Origin: Moraxella sp. ZY210820
GTDB lineage: Bacteria > Pseudomonadota > Gammaproteobacteria > Pseudomonadales > Moraxellaceae
Direction of reading: 5' to 3'
DNA: 64,000 nucleotides
Assembly: GCF_030674635.1 (NCBI RefSeq)
Contig: NZ_CP089978.1
Span: forward strand, 1,240,001-1,304,000
Shown: positions 17,347-26,284 of the stretch, piece after piece
How positions within the stretch are numbered: the stretch's first letter is position 1
Layout: every line of letters begins with the position of its first letter
Program-made: the position numbers and the translations under genes
The notes under the pieces: model-generated
What the model saw: the letters and a program-made list of their open reading frames with translations, nothing else
Told to the model about the DNA's origin: nothing
The model's database searches: none

Positions 17347-19770
17347 TTATGATAAATTTCTCAAACTTAACAGCGGAGCAATTTGCCATAATTTACGTAA
17401 ACGATAACGCCCAATTAAACCACAAAGCAACATCATAACGATTGGTAAAATCAACCAATATTGCCAATGTAATTGCCAACTATGTTCCATTCTCATCGCC
17501 ACAATAAATGATACAATTTCCGCAAAAATAATCGACATTAAACCTGCACCTAAACCGATACTCGCCATTTCAATGGTTAAATAACGCTTTAATTGAGCTT
17601 GAGACATACCAATTGCACGCAATAATGCTACTTCATGACGGCGTTCGTCCATCAACAGATTTAAACAAGCCAATAACACCAAAATCCCTGCACTCAACAC
17701 CAAAAATGCAAGTAAACTCACCAATTGCGAAAGTAGTGTAACAATGCGTTTGACTTGCTCAAAAATACCTTGTATATCTACAAATACAGTGGTTGGGAAT
17801 TGTTGGATAATATCAGACATTTCCGATTCATCAGCTTTAGGTAAATGGAAACTTCCTAAATAACTTCCTGCATTTTCATCAAAGGTTTGTGGCGAAAAAA
17901 TAAAGAAAAAGTTAGGACTAAAACTTTCCCATTCCACGCTACGCAAACTGATAACTTGAGCAGTAATATCACCTTCAGGTAAGCTAAAAGTTAATTCATC
18001 GCCAATTTTAATATTTAATTCTTGAGCAATATTTTGCTCAACCGAAACTTGATTGGCAGATTTAAATACTTGTTCTCCCAAAACAATTTGATTATCTTTT
18101 GGGAATTGTTCAGTTTGCGTCAAATTTAACTCACGGCGTAATGCCCCATGATTTTTAAGTAAATCATCGCTAAAGGCTTGCCCATTTTTGGCGATTAAAC
18201 GTCCACGAATATTTGGATACAATGGTGTTCGATACCAATTTTTGTCAGCTAACACTTGCTCTAAAGCATCTTTATCAAATGGAGGTAAGCCATACACAAA
18301 TTGATTTGGCGTATCAGCAGGAAATTGTTGTTGCCAGCGGTCAATCAAATCATTTTTCAGTAAAAATAATACTGACATTAAACTCAAACCTAAAGCTAAT
18401 GCTGTCATTTGCAAGCTGATTTTTGCAGGCTCACGCAACCATTGTTCCAAATGTGGTAATTTTTTTAATGCTTTTAAAATCAACCACATTAAGCTAAATA
18501 ACACTAAACATAATACACTTAATGCTCCCATAACCGATAAAGTCAAATTGACATTTTGCGTTAGATAAAAGGTAAATAAGGTCAAACTCATGAGACCTGT
18601 TAGCATAATGCCCCATAATGCCATACCCTTAAATTGTCCTTGTCGCAACACTTGCATAGGTGGCACTTTGGATAAATGTATAATACTTGGTAAAACAAAA
18701 CCACATAACACCATCAAACAGGTAAAAAACGCATTCGGCAAAATGGTCATCATCATTTGGCTAAATGAAAATTCTAAATTGAGATATGGAAATAAATTAA
18801 GTACCACGTGTAATAGCACATAACCAAAAGCAATCCCTAACAATGTCCCTATTACTGTTGCAATGACACCAACCACAACCAATAATAATGAAAATGTTGC
18901 CATAATTTGTCCACGAGAAGCACCTAAGCAACGAATCATAGCAATATGCTCTTGTTGCTGACGAATATAACGCTGACAAGTTAAAGCAATCGCAATACCA
19001 CATAACAATAAAGTTAATAAATTGGCTAATTGCATATACAATTCAAGATTTTTAATCGGTTTCATTAAACGAGTATTGCTATCATTGGCTAAACGTAACC
19101 GCATAGGTGATTGCAAATTATTCTTATATTGTTGTTCAAATTGTTGGATTGCCGTTGGTGTTCCTGCCATCAATAAACGATAATCGATACGACTACCAAC
19201 TTGAATGGCATTGGTTTTAGCAATATCATCACGATGGATAATCACACTTGGCGAAAAACCAGATAAACCTATTTCCTGATTAGCATCATGGATAATTTCC
19301 CCTGTAATCTTAAATTCGCCATCAGCAATAAAAATATGTTCGCCTAATTTGACTTTTAATATATCGAATAGACGTGGACTTAGCCAAATCTCACCTTGTT
19401 GAATTGACTGTTCTGGCTGAATATCCAACTTACCACGCAACGGAAATACACGATCAATCGCTTTCACATTGACCATGGTAAATTGGTCATTTGCTCGTGC
19501 CATCGAACTAAATAAAGTAACTTCGCTAGTGGTTAAGTGTAACTCATGAGCTTTGGTTTTCCATGTCGGCTCTAAAGGATTGGTTGAACTCAGTACCATA
19601 TCACTAGCAATTAATTCGCCTGCTTGTTGATTAATTGCCGTTTGTAATTGTTGATTACTAAATTTTAAAGCAGTCGTAGCACTAATCGCTAACACTAAAG
19701 CAATGATAAATAAGACAATACCGCCACTATGTAAACTCTGGCGAAATAAACTCGAAAATAAACGCAACAT
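17347..19770 (-). CDS. ybbP: FtsX-like ABC transporter permease (YbbP-like)
   Basis: This large permease (807 aa) partners YbbA. An N-terminal helix (residues about 16-36) leads into a periplasmic MacB-like domain. Three helices with a RCLGASRGQIM motif follow, then central helices, a second periplasmic domain and a final FtsX core with LRAIGMSQAQLKRYL. Duplicated FtsX domains are typical of YbbP. Such transporters act on envelope substrates rather than forming a classical import channel. In E. coli the same genes lie divergent from tesA, as here. Substrate unknown. Confidence 0.88.
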   Translation of the reverse strand: MLRLFSSLFRQSLHSGGIVLFIIALVLAISATTALKFSNQQLQTAINQQAGELIASDMVLSSTNPLEPTWKTKAHELHLTTSEVTLFSSMARANDQFTMVNVKAIDRVFPLRGKLDIQPEQSIQQGEIWLSPRLFDILKVKLGEHIFIADGEFKITGEIIHDANQEIGLSGFSPSVIIHRDDIAKTNAIQVGSRIDYRLLMAGTPTAIQQFEQQYKNNLQSPMRLRLANDSNTRLMKPIKNLELYMQLANLLTLLLCGIAIALTCQRYIRQQQEHIAMIRCLGASRGQIMATFSLLLVVVGVIATVIGTLLGIAFGYVLLHVVLNLFPYLNLEFSFSQMMMTILPNAFFTCLMVLCGFVLPSIIHLSKVPPMQVLRQGQFKGMALWGIMLTGLMSLTLFTFYLTQNVNLTLSVMGALSVLCLVLFSLMWLILKALKKLPHLEQWLREPAKISLQMTALALGLSLMSVLFLLKNDLIDRWQQQFPADTPNQFVYGLPPFDKDALEQVLADKNWYRTPLYPNIRGRLIAKNGQAFSDDLLKNHGALRRELNLTQTEQFPKDNQIVLGEQVFKSANQVSVEQNIAQELNIKIGDELTFSLPEGDITAQVISLRSVEWESFSPNFFFIFSPQTFDENAGSYLGSFHLPKADESEMSDIIQQFPTTVFVDIQGIFEQVKRIVTLLSQLVSLLAFLVLSAGILVLLACLNLLMDERRHEVALLRAIGMSQAQLKRYLTIEMASIGLGAGLMSIIFAEIVSFIVAMRMEHSWQLHWQYWLILPIVMMLLCGLIGRYRLRKLWQIAPLLSLRNLS

Positions 19771-19827
19771 AATTCAATCTAAATTTAAGTAAATATTATA
19801 AAAATACCATCAAGTATTAAACCAACA

Positions 19828-20532
19828 TTAATCTCGTTCTAACTCTAATAATTCACCATTTTCTAAATGAATTTGGCGTTGGCATTGAGCGGCTAATTTT
19901 GCATCGTGTGTTACCAAAACCAAAGTTGTACCTAAATCACGATTAATTTCAAACAATAATTGTTCAATATCTTTCGCTGTTTCGCCATCTAAATTTCCTG
20001 TTGGCTCATCAGCAAATATCACTTGTGGTTGGGTAACTAATGCACGAGCAATCGCTACACGTTGTTGCTCTCCACCTGATAAGACTTTAGGTGTTTGCAT
20101 GATTTGTCGATATAAACCAACTCGCTCTAACATTGCTTGAGCTTTTTGTTTAGCACTTGCATAACTATAATCTTGACGTAAACGCATCGGTAATAATACA
20201 TTATCCAATGCCGTTAAATGTGGCAATAATTGGAATGATTGAAATACAAAACCGATATGTTGCAAACGTACTTTTGCACGTTGTTCTTCATTTAATTCAT
20301 GTACTGCTTGTCCACATAAAAATACCTGCCCTGCACTTGGACGGTCTAATGCGGCCAATATTCCCAATAAAGTCGATTTTCCTGAACCTGAACGCCCTGT
20401 AATCGCAACTTGTTCTTTTGCTCGTATTTTTAAGTTAATAGATTTTAAAACTTGTATCTGTTGGTCATGAATTTGTATCGTTTGTGAGAGATTTTGCGTT
20501 TCAATAACGATATTTTCTGCATTTTGTGGCAT
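19828..20532 (-). CDS. ybbA: ABC transporter ATP-binding protein (YbbA-like)
   Basis: This LolD/MacB-type ATPase (234 aa) has Walker A GRSGSGKST, Q-loop FVFQSFQLLP, signature LSGGEQQRVAIARAL, Walker B VIFADEPTGNLD and H-loop VTHD. It precedes the YbbP-like permease by 57 nt and should form its motor. The open frame runs to 20583, but the first part overlaps the divergent tesA leader. I start at the ATG 20530-20532 (MPQNAENI), which fits the family length and leaves a 39-bp divergent promoter gap. Confidence 0.9.
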   Translation of the reverse strand: MPQNAENIVIETQNLSQTIQIHDQQIQVLKSINLKIRAKEQVAITGRSGSGKSTLLGILAALDRPSAGQVFLCGQAVHELNEEQRAKVRLQHIGFVFQSFQLLPHLTALDNVLLPMRLRQDYSYASAKQKAQAMLERVGLYRQIMQTPKVLSGGEQQRVAIARALVTQPQVIFADEPTGNLDGETAKDIEQLLFEINRDLGTTLVLVTHDAKLAAQCQRQIHLENGELLELERD

Positions 20533-20571
20533 GATAATACAATCCAAAAATTTAAGTTGAGAAATACACAG

Positions 20572-21204
20572 ATGAACTATCATACCCTAATTCAACGTAG
20601 TCTTGTTATAACTTTTGTTAGTAGCGTGTTAAGTCTCAATATCGCTCATGCAAAAACGGTAATGATTGTTGGCGATAGCATTAGTGCTGGCTATGGTTTA
20701 CCAGCTCAATCGGGCTGGGTCGATTTATTGCAAAAACGTATCGAACAAAAATATCCCAAGCAACATAAAATTATTAATGCCAGTGTTAGTGGCGAAACGA
20801 CGAGTGGTGGATTAGCACGTTTACCGAAATTATTACAAACCCATAAGCCTGATGTCGTTATCATTGAACTTGGTGGCAATGATGGTTTGCGTGGACAACC
20901 ACCACAAATTATTCAAAACAATTTAAATAAAATGGTACAATTAAGCAAAAATAGTAAAGCCCAAGTGTTATTATTTGGTATGAAAATTCCACCAAATTAC
21001 GGCACAGCTTATAGTCAAGCATTTGAAAATAATTATAAAGTGGTAGCAAAACAACATAATATTAAACTCATGCCATTCTTTTTAAATGGTGTGGCTGGTC
21101 ATAATAAACTGATGCAAGCGGATTTAATTCACCCAAATGCTCAAGCTCAACCCATTTTATTAAATAATGCTTGGACATATATTGAGCCAACATTAAAAAA
21201 ATAG
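20572..21204 (+). CDS. tesA: Arylesterase / thioesterase I, SGNH hydrolase
   Basis: TesA (210 aa) is a periplasmic multifunctional esterase, thioesterase and lysophospholipase. A signal peptide ends near NIAHAKT. The SGNH blocks follow: nucleophile Ser in GDSISAGYGL, Gly in the SVSGETTSGG region, Asn in GGNDGLRG, and the Asp-His pair in DLIHPNAQAQ. The frame is open upstream to 20494, but that would place about 26 residues before the signal sequence, so I start at the ATG 20572. It is divergent from ybbA, as in E. coli. A second SGNH enzyme is at 60513. Confidence 0.92.
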   Translation: MNYHTLIQRSLVITFVSSVLSLNIAHAKTVMIVGDSISAGYGLPAQSGWVDLLQKRIEQKYPKQHKIINASVSGETTSGGLARLPKLLQTHKPDVVIIELGGNDGLRGQPPQIIQNNLNKMVQLSKNSKAQVLLFGMKIPPNYGTAYSQAFENNYKVVAKQHNIKLMPFFLNGVAGHNKLMQADLIHPNAQAQPILLNNAWTYIEPTLKK

Positions 21205-21467
21205 GTTTAAAATCAATCTAAATCAAATGAATTCCCCTTGATTAATGGTTCATAAATTGGGTCAAGGGTCTTCATTTTGATATTATTTTAAATGCTAGCT
21301 TTTGATACGAGCAAATTGTAATTTTCTCCTACACAGAATCAATAAGTTAAAATTACGTAAAAATAAATCAAATTAAATGTAATTTACCAAAACACTCTCT
21401 AATCTATTCATAACTAATTATTTGAATAAAACCGCAAATTAAAATTGCTCAAATGGTATAATTTCGT

Positions 21468-21490
21468 TATAATTGGTATGACCAATTATA
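21468..21490. promoter_or_regulatory. Putative LldR operator O1
   Basis: A perfect palindrome has arms TATAATTGGT and ACCAATTATA around the centre ATG. The core TTGGT-N3-ACCAA is the FadR-subfamily GntR site used by PdhR and LldR. It lies just upstream of the -35 element. lldR is the second gene of the operon. Confidence 0.8.
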
Positions 21491-21507
21491 CTTTAATCTT
21501 AATTTTA

Positions 21508-21537
21508 TTGACATATTTGCTTATTTTTAGCTATATT
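21508..21537 (+). promoter_or_regulatory. Sigma70 promoter of lldP
   Basis: A consensus -35 TTGACA (21508-21513) is followed after 18 bp by -10 TATATT (21532-21537). It lies between operators O1 and O2, giving an untranslated leader of roughly 185 nt. Confidence 0.75.
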
Positions 21538-21553
21538 CCATTATGTTTTGCAA

Positions 21554-21570
21554 AATTGGTCTGAACAATA
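21554..21570. promoter_or_regulatory. Putative LldR operator O2
   Basis: AATTGGT-CTG-AACAATA matches the AATTGGT-N3-ACCAATT consensus with two mismatches in the right half. Its centre is 83 bp from O1, so the two flank the promoter as in E. coli lldPRD. Confidence 0.65.
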
Positions 21571-21728
21571 ACACCATTAATAGAATACAATATTTTATAT
21601 AAAGGTGAAATTGCCACATCTGAGCAAATTGAGGCACAGGATTAAGCTATAGAATTTACGCTAATAACTATAGTTTAACCTGAAGATGAATAATTGATAC
21701 CTATAAGGTTTTTAAAAAGGATTGAGTT

Positions 21729-23486
21729 ATGTACACATTTTTAGCTCTACTTCCTATCTTAACAGTATTATTACTGTTAGTGATTATGCGTTTACCTGCA
21801 AAAGTTGCAATGCCAATTACTTATGTAATTACTGCAGGTTTAGCATTATTTGTTTGGCAAGCTGATATTAACCAAATTTTAGCAGCAAGTGCCAAAGGTG
21901 CTATTACAGCGATAAGCGTATTATTTATTGTTTTTTCAGCAATTTTATTATTAAATACCATTAAAGAAAGTGGTGCAATTTTAGCCTTACGTAAAGGTTT
22001 TATGGACATCTCCCCAGACCGCCGTATACAAGCAATTATTGTAGCTTGGCTATTTGGCTGTTTGATTGAAGGTGCTTCTGGTTGGGGTACACCTGCAATG
22101 GTTGGCGTACCGTTATTGCTCGCTCTAGGTTTCCCTGCAATGGCAGCAGTAATGTGCTTATTGATTATCCAATCTACACCTGTATCGTATGGTGCAGTGG
22201 GTACACCAATTTTAATTGGGGTAAATACAGGGATTGGTAGTAAAGAAGACGTTATTGCGGCAATCACGCCTCAATATGGCACAATGGAAAACTATTTATT
22301 GCAAGTTACTGCCGATGTAGGTTTATTCCATACAATGGTTGGTTTCTTGATACCATTAATTTTATGTGGATTCTTAACTCGTTTCTTTGGTGAGAAGCGT
22401 TCATTTAAACAAGGTCTAGAAGTTTGGCCATTCGCAATTTTTGCAGGTTTAGCATTTACCATTCCATATTTATTGGTTGCTCAATTCTGGGGACCTGAAT
22501 TCCCATCAATGGTGGGTGGTATTGTAGGTTTAGCCATTGTAGTACCTGCTGCAAAAATGGGTTTCTTGATGCCTAAAGAAACTTTTGATTTCCCTCCAAA
22601 ATCTGATTGGTTAAGTGATTGGATGGGAACAGTATCACAAGACGATGTTAAAGATAATGAAAAACCACGTTTCTCAATGATTCATGCTCTTTCTCCATAT
22701 ATCATTGTTGTGATTTTATTGGTAATTACTCGTACCATTCCTGAAGTGAAAAAATTCTTAACCAGTAATTTTACCATCAAATTTACAGAAATGTTTGGTA
22801 CAAAAATTAGCCATAGTGAAAGTTTATTATATACACCAGGTACGATTTTATTATTAACATCTATTATCTGTATCGTTTTGTTCAAAATGAAAGGCAATGA
22901 TGTAAAACGTAGTTGGTCATCAGCATTTAAAGTTATGATTGCTGCTGCACCTGCATTGTTATTCTCAGTACCAATGGTGCAAGTATTCATTAACTCGGGT
23001 TCTGCACCAGATGTGGCTGAACCATTAAAAGCAATGCCATTATATCTTGCAAACTCTGCAGCCGATTTATTTGGACAAGCATGGCCAATCTTTGCTCCGA
23101 CTATTGGTTCCTTAGGTGCATTTATCGCAGGCTCTAACACCGTATCGAACATGATGTTCGCTTACTTCCAATGGAGTACAGCTGGTCAAATTGGTTTAGA
23201 TATGGCAATGGCATCTAAAGTTGTGGCGTTACAAGCGATTGGTGGTGCAGCAGGTAATATGATTGCGGTACATAATGTGGTTGCAGCGTCTGCGGTGGTT
23301 GGTTTGATTGGTAAAGAAGGTTCAATTATCCGTATTACCTTGATTAGTTTAAGTTATTATATTATTCAAGGTGGTTTATTGGGTATGGCCGTGATTTATG
23401 GCGGTGCGATTTGGTGGGCATTAGCAGTTGCATGGCCAATTAGCTTTATCGCTATCATGTGCTTGACCAGTAAAAAAGCCAAATAA
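21729..23486 (+). CDS. lldP: L-lactate permease
   Basis: LldP (585 aa) imports L-lactate, probably with protons, across the inner membrane. It has 12 or more hydrophobic helices. Conserved family segments include GCLIEGASGWGTPAMVGVPLL, here around residues 110-130, QSTPVSYGAVGTPI and the C-terminal GSNTVSNMMFAYFQ and AIGGAAGNMIAVHNVVAA. The length is close to E. coli LldP (551 aa), with a slightly longer central loop. It is the first gene of the lactate operon and is preceded by the two-operator promoter. Confidence 0.95.
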   Translation: MYTFLALLPILTVLLLLVIMRLPAKVAMPITYVITAGLALFVWQADINQILAASAKGAITAISVLFIVFSAILLLNTIKESGAILALRKGFMDISPDRRIQAIIVAWLFGCLIEGASGWGTPAMVGVPLLLALGFPAMAAVMCLLIIQSTPVSYGAVGTPILIGVNTGIGSKEDVIAAITPQYGTMENYLLQVTADVGLFHTMVGFLIPLILCGFLTRFFGEKRSFKQGLEVWPFAIFAGLAFTIPYLLVAQFWGPEFPSMVGGIVGLAIVVPAAKMGFLMPKETFDFPPKSDWLSDWMGTVSQDDVKDNEKPRFSMIHALSPYIIVVILLVITRTIPEVKKFLTSNFTIKFTEMFGTKISHSESLLYTPGTILLLTSIICIVLFKMKGNDVKRSWSSAFKVMIAAAPALLFSVPMVQVFINSGSAPDVAEPLKAMPLYLANSAADLFGQAWPIFAPTIGSLGAFIAGSNTVSNMMFAYFQWSTAGQIGLDMAMASKVVALQAIGGAAGNMIAVHNVVAASAVVGLIGKEGSIIRITLISLSYYIIQGGLLGMAVIYGGAIWWALAVAWPISFIAIMCLTSKKAK

Positions 23487-23505
23487 TCTAATCAGGTAAA
23501 TAAGA

Positions 23506-24285
23506 ATGAGAGTCTCTGAAAAAGTTGCACAGCAGTTACAACGTATGATATGTCAGACCAATTTAAAGATTGGCGACCGCTTACCATCAGAACGTCAATT
23601 ATGTGAACAATTTCAAGTCTCTCGTTCTTCTTTACGAGAAGCTATTCAACAACTTAATGCACAAGGTATTTTAGAAAGTCGTATTGGTGATGGTACTTAT
23701 ATTCAACAGTTACCCAAACAAAATTCTAGTACTGCAACAGAAAATTCATTATTATTACAACCGATTATTCCTGTAGAGTTATTTTCCGATTTAATCCATC
23801 AAGATGCCTCTTATCGCTTTGATGTACAAGAAGCTCGTTTAATTTTAGAAAGCGGTACAGCTTATTATGCAGCCGAACGTGCTACTGAACAAGATAAAGC
23901 GAAAATTCGTTATTATTATGAGCAAATTTCACATTATCAAGCACTTGGCGATAATGAACAAGCTGCCATTCAAGATGCAAATTTCCATTTAGCTATCGCT
24001 GAGGCATCACATAATTTAGTATTAATTCAAATGATGAAAGAACTATTTGATTTATTACAATTTAATATTTTACTTGGTCGTAGAAAAGTTTATACTGAAC
24101 CCACTCGTTTTGACCAATTACATCAACAACACTTTGATGTAATGACGGCTATCGAGCAAAAAAATGCCATTGAGGCTCGTAACAATGTCTGTCATCACAT
24201 TGAATTTGTCATTCAACAAGTCCGCTCGATTGATGAGGCGGAAGCACGCCGTAAACGTGCTTATCGTTTATGGCAAGAGATTTGA
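23506..24285 (+). CDS. lldR: GntR/FadR-family regulator LldR
   Basis: LldR (259 aa) is the lactate-responsive regulator. The N-terminal winged helix includes GDRLPSERQLCEQFQVSRSSLREAIQQL (about residues 22-50), and the C-terminal all-helical FCD effector domain begins near residue 90. The lldP-lldR order and the matching palindromes upstream of lldP support autogenous control of the operon. The stop is 58 nt before the inserted yefM gene. Confidence 0.9.
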   Translation: MRVSEKVAQQLQRMICQTNLKIGDRLPSERQLCEQFQVSRSSLREAIQQLNAQGILESRIGDGTYIQQLPKQNSSTATENSLLLQPIIPVELFSDLIHQDASYRFDVQEARLILESGTAYYAAERATEQDKAKIRYYYEQISHYQALGDNEQAAIQDANFHLAIAEASHNLVLIQMMKELFDLLQFNILLGRRKVYTEPTRFDQLHQQHFDVMTAIEQKNAIEARNNVCHHIEFVIQQVRSIDEAEARRKRAYRLWQEI

Positions 24286-24328
24286 TTTTCAACACTAAAG
24301 CAACTATAATTGTACAAATTATTGTACA
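24282..24328 (+). promoter_or_regulatory. Promoter and operators of yefM-yoeB
   Basis: A -35-like TTGATT (24282-24287) and a -10 TATAAT (24305-24310) are spaced 17 bp apart. Two TGTACA hexamers follow at 24311-24316 and 24323-24328. TGTACA pairs with centres 12 bp apart are the known YefM-YoeB operator geometry. The -35 box overlaps the end of lldR. Confidence 0.8.
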
Positions 24329-24343
24329 AAAAAGGAGAGTAAA

Positions 24344-24598
24344 ATGGACGTAATGTCATATTCCCATTTCCGTAAAGAATTGGCATCGACTTTGGAACGT
24401 GTGGTTGCTGACCGTAGTCCCATTTTGATAACTCGTCAAAATGCTGAACCAACGGTAATTATGAGTTTAAAAGATTTTCAAGCATACGAAGAAACAGCGT
24501 ATTTAATGGCAAGTCCGAAAAATGCTGAACGTTTGCGAGAAGCCTTAGCCCAAGCCAAAGCAGGTCAAGTACAAGCACATGAGTTAATTGAATCATGA
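24344..24598 (+). CDS. yefM: Antitoxin YefM (Phd/YefM family)
   Basis: YefM (84 aa) neutralises YoeB and represses the pair. The N-terminal DNA-binding domain begins MDVMSYSHFRKELASTLE, followed by ITRQNAEPTVIMSLKDFQAYEETAYL, both typical. The C-terminal half is a flexible toxin-wrapping tail. AAGGAGAG gives strong initiation, which fits the need for excess antitoxin. Its end overlaps the toxin start by 4 nt (ATGA). Confidence 0.94.
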   Translation: MDVMSYSHFRKELASTLERVVADRSPILITRQNAEPTVIMSLKDFQAYEETAYLMASPKNAERLREALAQAKAGQVQAHELIES

Positions 24599-24849
24599 TG
24601 CTGACGTGGACAAGCCATGCATGGCAAGATTATTTGTATTGGCAACAATATGATAAGCAAAATCTCAAGCGTATCAATAGCTTAATACAAGTGATTTTAC
24701 GTACGCCATTTGAAGGTATAGGCAAACCAGAGCCATTAAAACATGATTTTTCAGGAGCGTGGTCTCGGCGAATTGACCAAGAACATCGCTTAGTTTATGT
24801 AGTGAATGATGAACAAGTGATTATTTTACAATGCCGTTATCACTATTGA
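24595..24849 (+). CDS. yoeB: Toxin YoeB (ribosome-dependent mRNA interferase)
   Basis: YoeB (84 aa) cleaves mRNA in the ribosomal A site. Alignment to E. coli YoeB needs no gaps, and the catalytic residues Glu46, Arg65 and His83 are all present (KPEPLKH, EHRLVY, CRYHY). It therefore appears intact. It is coupled to yefM by a 4-nt overlap. The module lies between lldR and lldD in the same orientation, so lldD may be affected by its transcription. Confidence 0.95.
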   Translation: MMLTWTSHAWQDYLYWQQYDKQNLKRINSLIQVILRTPFEGIGKPEPLKHDFSGAWSRRIDQEHRLVYVVNDEQVIILQCRYHY

Positions 24850-24886
24850 TTAAGATTTGTATTCGATATTAAAATGAGTTGATATT

Positions 24887-26041
24887 ATGATTATTTCATC
24901 TGCAAATGACTACCGAGAAGCGGCACGTCGCCGTTTACCACCATTTTTATTTCATTATATCGATGGTGGTGCGTATGCTGAACGCACTTTAGAACGCAAT
25001 GTAAAAGATTTATCCGAAGTGGCTTTGCGTCAGCGTGTACTCAACGATATGTCTGAGTTAAGTCTAGAAACGACTTTATGGAATGAAAAACTATCGTTGC
25101 CACTTGCCCTATCTCCAGTTGGTTTGACAGGAATGTATGCACGCCGTGGTGAAGTACAAGCTGCCGTTGCTGCCGATAAAAAAGGGTTACCATTTACTCT
25201 ATCAACCGTTTCCGTTTGCCCGATTGAAGAAGTTGTCCCAGCGATTAAACGTCCAATGTGGTTTCAGTTATATGTACTGAAAGACCGTGGTTTTATGAAA
25301 AATGTATTAGAACGTGCTAGAGATGCTGGTTGTTCTACCCTCGTCTTCACTGTTGATATGCCTGTTCCCGGTGCAAGATACCGTGATGCTCACTCAGGTA
25401 TGAGTGGACCTAATGCAGCAATGCGACGTTATATTCAATCATGTTTCCGTCCACATTGGGCATTTAATGTAGGTTTATTTGGTCGCCCACATGATTTAGG
25501 TAATATCTCAAAATATTTTGGTAAAGCCATTGGCTTAGAAGATTATATGGGCTATTTGGGTGCAAACTTTGACCCATCAATTTCATGGAAAGATTTAGAG
25601 TGGATTCGTGAATTTTGGCAAGGCCCAATGATTATTAAGGGTATTTTAGACCCTGAAGATGCCAAAGATGCAGTTAAATTCGGTGCTGATGGTATTGTGG
25701 TATCCAATCACGGTGGTCGTCAGCTTGATGGCGTGCTTTCAACTGCTCGTGCTTTACCTGCGATTGCCGATGCAACCAAGAGTGATAAATTTAAAATCTT
25801 AGTTGATTCTGGTATTCGTAATGGCTTAGATGTCGTACGTATGCTCGCTTTAGGTGCAGATACTTGTATGATTGGACGTGCATTTGTCTATGCTCTTGCT
25901 GCTCAAGGTGGTGCAGGTGTTTCTAACCTACTCGATTTAATGGAAAAAGAAATGCGTGTTGCCATGACTTTAACTGGTGCAAAAACTATTCAAGACATCA
26001 ACCGTGATTGTTTGGTGCAGATGGATAAATTAGGCGTTTAA
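24887..26041 (+). CDS. lldD: L-lactate dehydrogenase (FMN-dependent, quinone-linked)
   Basis: LldD (384 aa) oxidises L-lactate to pyruvate at the inner membrane and passes electrons to quinone. It starts [20 protein letters not shown] as in E. coli. The FMN/active-site block [11 protein letters not shown] contains the catalytic histidine, with [19 protein letters not shown] and [17 protein letters not shown] completing the FMN phosphate site. It is the last gene of the lactate operon, 37 nt after yoeB, and ends in a strong terminator. Confidence 0.96.
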   Translation: MIISSANDYREAARRRLPPFLFHYIDGGAYAERTLERNVKDLSEVALRQRVLNDMSELSLETTLWNEKLSLPLALSPVGLTGMYARRGEVQAAVAADKKGLPFTLSTVSVCPIEEVVPAIKRPMWFQLYVLKDRGFMKNVLERARDAGCSTLVFTVDMPVPGARYRDAHSGMSGPNAAMRRYIQSCFRPHWAFNVGLFGRPHDLGNISKYFGKAIGLEDYMGYLGANFDPSISWKDLEWIREFWQGPMIIKGILDPEDAKDAVKFGADGIVVSNHGGRQLDGVLSTARALPAIADATKSDKFKILVDSGIRNGLDVVRMLALGADTCMIGRAFVYALAAQGGAGVSNLLDLMEKEMRVAMTLTGAKTIQDINRDCLVQMDKLGV

Positions 26042-26057
26042 TTGATTGAGCAAAAAT

Positions 26058-26086
26058 AGCCGAATATGCGAGTATTCGGCTTTTTT
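26058..26086 (+). terminator. Intrinsic terminator of the lld operon
   Basis: A perfect 9-bp stem, AGCCGAATA (26058-26066) with TATTCGGCT (26073-26081), has a 6-nt loop and is followed by T residues. Confidence 0.9.
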
Positions 26087-26168
26087 CTGTATAAAATATA
26101 GTTATTATCTTTGACTTTTTATCGAAAATTACATAAAATTACAATAAAAATATTGAATGAAATCAATG

Positions 26169-26203
26169 TTTTGTTTTGTTTTGTTTTGTTTTGTTTTGTT
26201 TTG
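26169..26203. repeat. (TTTTG)7 pentanucleotide repeat
   Basis: Seven perfect TTTTG units (35 bp) end 81 bp upstream of the autotransporter start codon. A TATAAG at 26209-26214 and a TATAAA at 26246-26251 lie just downstream. The tract is therefore either in the -35/spacer region of the first or just upstream of the second. Such tracts change length by slipped-strand mispairing and can vary promoter strength. Confidence 0.85.
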
Positions 26204-26284
26204 TTTATTATAAGATTTACTATTCCCATGTCAAGGATTTTTTGATATAAATAATAGATTTTTCCGTTTCTATTGTGAGTTATT

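Larger units (their letters stand above)
21205..21728. other. Long intergenic region upstream of lldP
   Basis: This 524-bp gap contains no convincing ORF. Its first 240 bp are AT-rich with only a weak hairpin (CCCTTGA at 21235-21241 with TCAAGGG at 21262-21268). The rest holds the lldP promoter, two GntR-type operators (see separate entries) and an apparent leader of about 185 nt with an AAGGA ribosome site just before the lldP ATG. Confidence 0.6.

Noticed and set aside
20494-20571. Longer N-terminus for tesA
   Set aside because: It would place extra residues before the signal peptide and overlap ybbA; ATG 20572 gives a normal signal peptide.
22682-23152. 156-aa reverse-strand frame over lldP
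   Set aside because: Shadow of the lldP reading frame, without ribosome site or motifs.
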